Assembly: GCA_902787025.1 (NCBI GenBank)
Contig: CADAER010000003.1
Span: forward strand, 1-52,542
DNA: 52,542 nucleotides
Reading direction: 5' to 3'
Source: Oscillospiraceae bacterium
Lineage (GTDB): Bacteria; Bacillota; Clostridia; Oscillospirales; Acutalibacteraceae
The notes under the pieces: generated by a model
Database searches by the model: none
Told to the model about the DNA's origin: nothing
Seen by the model: only the letters and a program-made list of their open reading frames with translations
Program-made: the position numbers and the translations under genes
Shown here: piece after piece, positions 50,447-52,542 of the stretch
How positions within the stretch are numbered: position 1 is the first letter of the stretch
How the letters are laid out: every line of letters begins with the position of its first letter

Positions 50447-52126
50447 ATGGCAAAAGAAAAAACGAAGGCGAAAAAGATAATAATTCCCGTTGTTGCCGTT
50501 CTTCTCGCGGCGGCTCTGCTCGTCACGGGATATTTCGTGTGGTTCAGACCGGAACACGGAAAAATAAACGAATACGGCGGCGGCTCCGACACGAAAAAGA
50601 GCGTTGACCTCGCTCCTTCCGAAATACACTATGAGACGGCGGATTACAAGGGATACAAGGTCCCGGAGGTTTTTGCCGAAATACTTGAACAGGCGGATAA
50701 GGACAGCGAAGCGGCCTGCAAAAAATACGGCGTCGCGATGACGGTTGGTGACAATAAGATTTCCGAAACGGAATTCGCGATGGCATATTTTGATATGTTT
50801 ATCTATGCTGCCGACAATGAGATTGACGACCCGCAGGGACTTACCCCTGAGCTGACGGCGGCTCCCGCGGACCAGCCATACGGTAAAGAGGAGAATGTTA
50901 CCTGGGCCGACCGCCTGAAAGAGGAGACGGAGAAGGCTCTGCGGAAAAGATACATTCTCTTTTATGACGCTCTTGAAAACGGCTTTATGCTCTCCGACGA
51001 AACATTTTATGAACTCAGCGGACTTAAAAAAGAGGTTGAGTATTCAGCGGAAATGAAGCTGCAGACCGCCGACGAGATGCTCTCGGACAGTTACTGTGAA
51101 GGCACGACGGTCTGTCTCTATGTGCGCAATCTCATTATCAGAGGTTACGTTCTTGACTATGAAAAGGCTCTCAAAGAAAATTTCGCGTCCGCGCATTCCG
51201 ACAAAGAAATAAAGGGTATTTATGATAAAAATCCCTCGAAATACAATTATGTCGATGTCCGTATTCTTCAGATTTATCTTGAAGATGAAGAGGGCGCGAA
51301 ACGCGCGAAAAAAGAGATAAAGGATCTCGAGAGTTTTTATGATTTCTGTGTTGATTATTACAAGGAAATAGACCCGAATTTCGAGGATATAAAGGATTCC
51401 CAGACGGGATACAATTTTGCCCGTTACGACAGACTTGAAACCCTGTTCGGCAAGGATGTCGCCGAATGGTGCTTTGCCAAAGGCAGAAAAACGGGCGATG
51501 TCGGAGTTGTTCCCTCTGACGACTTCGCCTGTCTCATATATGTCGAAAAGCCGCAGTATTCTCCCGACAGCGTAAACTTCCATGAATCACTGACTCTTTT
51601 CAACGAAAGCGGCGTATCCGCGCAGAGCGATGCGGAATCAGCCGAAGCGAAAGCCGCGGCTAAAAGGCAGTATGACCTACTCGTAAAAAACAAAGGAACG
51701 GTCGAAGCTATGGAAGAAATAGCCGGACTGTATAACGAAAGCGGCCGTTCGGATGAATCAGGCGTCTGCGAGGGAGTTTATGTGTATGAACTCGGCTACA
51801 ATCTCGCCAGGTGGGCGCTGTCTCCCGACAGAAAGGCGGGGGATTATAAAGTCCTTGAAGCAGACAACGGTTGGGGAGTTTTTATGTTTGACGGTTTTAA
51901 CGAGGGAGACAAGGACGCATACTCATTAATTCGTCACTCTCTGGCGGAGGATGAATACAAGGAATATTATGAAAGCCTGCTGAACTTTAACGGCAACAAG
52001 GTTGTTTCGGACAAATCCGTTATTAAAAGCGCGTCGGAAAAAGGTGAGAAATCCTGCGCGAAATTCGCGGAAAAGAGATTGCAGAGAGTAAATGACGCGC
52101 AGGAAGCGCAAAGTCAGGCACAATAA
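50447..52126 (+). CDS. Membrane-anchored SurA/PrsA-like foldase
   Basis: A 559-residue protein. One membrane helix (about 11-30) follows a Lys-rich start. The extracytoplasmic part has a SurA_N-like helical segment (ACKKYGVAMTVGDNKISETEFAMAYFDMF, about 80-110) and a parvulin-like region (YNYVDVRILQIYLEDEEGAK; about 275-395, ending VPSDDFACLIYVEKPQ). These suggest a peptidyl-prolyl isomerase or folding chaperone for secreted proteins, though catalytic residues are not clearly conserved. ATG at 50447 has CGGAG 5 nt upstream; GTG at 50441 is too close. It is expressed separately from the malic enzyme and ends with its own terminator. The many surface proteins here are plausible clients. Confidence 0.7.
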   Translation: MAKEKTKAKKIIIPVVAVLLAAALLVTGYFVWFRPEHGKINEYGGGSDTKKSVDLAPSEIHYETADYKGYKVPEVFAEILEQADKDSEAACKKYGVAMTVGDNKISETEFAMAYFDMFIYAADNEIDDPQGLTPELTAAPADQPYGKEENVTWADRLKEETEKALRKRYILFYDALENGFMLSDETFYELSGLKKEVEYSAEMKLQTADEMLSDSYCEGTTVCLYVRNLIIRGYVLDYEKALKENFASAHSDKEIKGIYDKNPSKYNYVDVRILQIYLEDEEGAKRAKKEIKDLESFYDFCVDYYKEIDPNFEDIKDSQTGYNFARYDRLETLFGKDVAEWCFAKGRKTGDVGVVPSDDFACLIYVEKPQYSPDSVNFHESLTLFNESGVSAQSDAESAEAKAAAKRQYDLLVKNKGTVEAMEEIAGLYNESGRSDESGVCEGVYVYELGYNLARWALSPDRKAGDYKVLEADNGWGVFMFDGFNEGDKDAYSLIRHSLAEDEYKEYYESLLNFNGNKVVSDKSVIKSASEKGEKSCAKFAEKRLQRVNDAQEAQSQAQ

Positions 52127-52131
52127 GAAGC

Positions 52132-52157
52132 AAGCCGCCCGGAAGGGCGGCTTTTTT
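52132..52157 (+). terminator. Terminator after the foldase-like gene
   Basis: AAGCCGCCC (52132-52140), loop GGAA, GGGCGGCTT (52145-52153), then TTTT. Confidence 0.93.
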
Positions 52158-52220
52158 ATTAGGGGGCAGGAAGTAGGAATTAGGAGGTAGGAGTTAGGAG
52201 GTAGGAGATGGGGATTGTAT
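52158..52220. repeat. Purine-rich low-complexity tract
   Basis: Repeated AATTAGG/AGTTAGG and GGAGGTAGGAG units stand between the terminator and the hairpin repeat. Related tracts occur at about 10676-10705 and 13114-13150, next to other repeats. Confidence 0.6.
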
Positions 52221-52399
52221 GCGGGATAAAACCCGCGCGATATATCCCGACGGGATTCGATATATTGCCTTGCGGCAATTCGATATGTTCCTTCGGAACG
52301 AGGGGACACCTCATCCGTCTTGCCTTCGGCAAGCCACCTTTTTTCTCCGAAAACGGGCACCCTTTTGTCGCTTGCGCGACATTTCCCCTGACAGGGGAA
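52221..52399 (+). repeat. Modular hairpin-array repeat, copy 2
   Basis: It has the same order of hairpins as copy 1: GCGGG..CCCGC (52221-52236), ATCCCGACGGGAT (52244-52256), ATTGCCTTGCGGCAAT (52264-52279), GTTCCTTCGGAAC (52287-52299), CTTGCCTTCGGCAAG (52319-52333), GTCGCTTGCGCGAC (52367-52380) and TTCCCCTGACAGGGGAA (52383-52399). Relative to copy 1 the ACGCC hairpin is absent and the fifth hairpin has a different sequence but is still palindromic. TCGATAT linkers are kept. Confidence 0.85.
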
Positions 52400-52542
52400 T
52401 AACCTCGAGGGGAAGGCTTAACCCTCTCCGTCGCCTTTGGCGACACCGTCTCGCCTGCCGGCTCGGTCGGCGCTTCTGCCCTCAGAAATATGGTCGTCTC
52501 ACTCGCTTGGAGCGCGTCGTGATACTCCCTATTTCTTCACCT
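52400..52542. other. Non-coding end of the window beyond repeat copy 2
   Basis: No gene is seen. A further hairpin GTCGCC/GGCGAC (52430-52444) continues the array. GC-rich sequence follows to the window edge. Confidence 0.5.

Noticed and set aside
52208-52402. 64-residue frame through repeat copy 2
   Set aside because: It follows the hairpin repeat exactly and matches the frame in copy 1; stem-preserving differences argue for DNA structure rather than protein.

Overview
The window looks like chromosome from an uncultured, gut-type anaerobic Clostridia bacterium (Firmicutes/Bacillota, plausibly Oscillospiraceae-like; I cannot name a species). The reasons are purine-rich Shine-Dalgarno sites before nearly every gene, occasional TTG/GTG starts, housekeeping sigma-A promoters (TTGACA/TATAAT), meso-diaminopimelate dehydrogenase, Soj/Spo0J partition proteins, a PadR-DUF1700-DUF4097 cassette, BspA-type leucine-rich surface proteins and many glycoside hydrolases. 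Most genes use GC-rich codons (frequent gcg/cgc). The recombinase tail, the 13.4-15.7 kb surface protein and the 28.4-30.9 kb block are visibly more AT-rich.

Layout. 1-407: the last 41 codons of a large serine recombinase (end of a mobile element lying left of the window), then hairpins. 408-5167 (minus): parA, parB, a membrane-anchored metallophosphoesterase, a cupin and a GH101-like hydrolase in one tightly packed operon. 5381-10328 (plus): rlmB-type rRNA methyltransferase, a very unusual degenerate P-type-ATPase-like protein, and ddh. 10.4-13.4 kb: a modular hairpin repeat, a beta-helix (GH141-like) protein and a second small repeat. 13421-15697: a secreted protein made of two tandem repeats.

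15.7-20.3 kb (minus): the two-subunit aconitase X, a GH36 alpha-galactosidase, an SDR and a small zinc ribbon. 20.4-23.1 kb: DUF4097/DUF1700/PadR, divergent from a small XRE regulator and its membrane partner. Both promoters carry clear dyads. 23.1-28.4 kb: a second metallophosphoesterase; then lipase, acyl-CoA ligase and YdjC deacetylase. 28.4-31.0 kb: a ribbon-helix-helix regulator divergent from a lipoprotein across a perfect palindrome, and a DUF4160/DUF2442-HTH toxin-antitoxin-like pair with an operator inside its promoter. 31.1-36.5 kb: two divergent MFS (GPH) transporter operons, each ending in a one-TM extracytoplasmic protein. 36.6-41.9 kb: GH127 beta-L-arabinofuranosidase, SDR and acyltransferase, divergent from a TetR regulator; then a DUF308 protein. 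42.4-46.0 kb: a large Cys-rich repeat surface protein. 46.2-52.1 kb: uxaC, glpK, malic enzyme and a membrane-anchored foldase-like protein. 52.1-52.5 kb: a second copy of the modular hairpin repeat.

Together the genes suggest a saccharolytic life on plant and host glycans: GH101-like, GH141-like, GH36, GH127, YdjC, GPH sugar transporters and glucuronate isomerase. Carbon would be fed in through glycerol kinase and malic enzyme. The most unusual items are the repeat built from successive mini-hairpins separated by a fixed 7-bp linker, whose two copies differ while keeping their palindromes, and the P-type-ATPase-like protein that has lost its catalytic motifs and gained a roughly 500-residue acidic N-terminus. 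No tRNA, rRNA or CRISPR array was seen.
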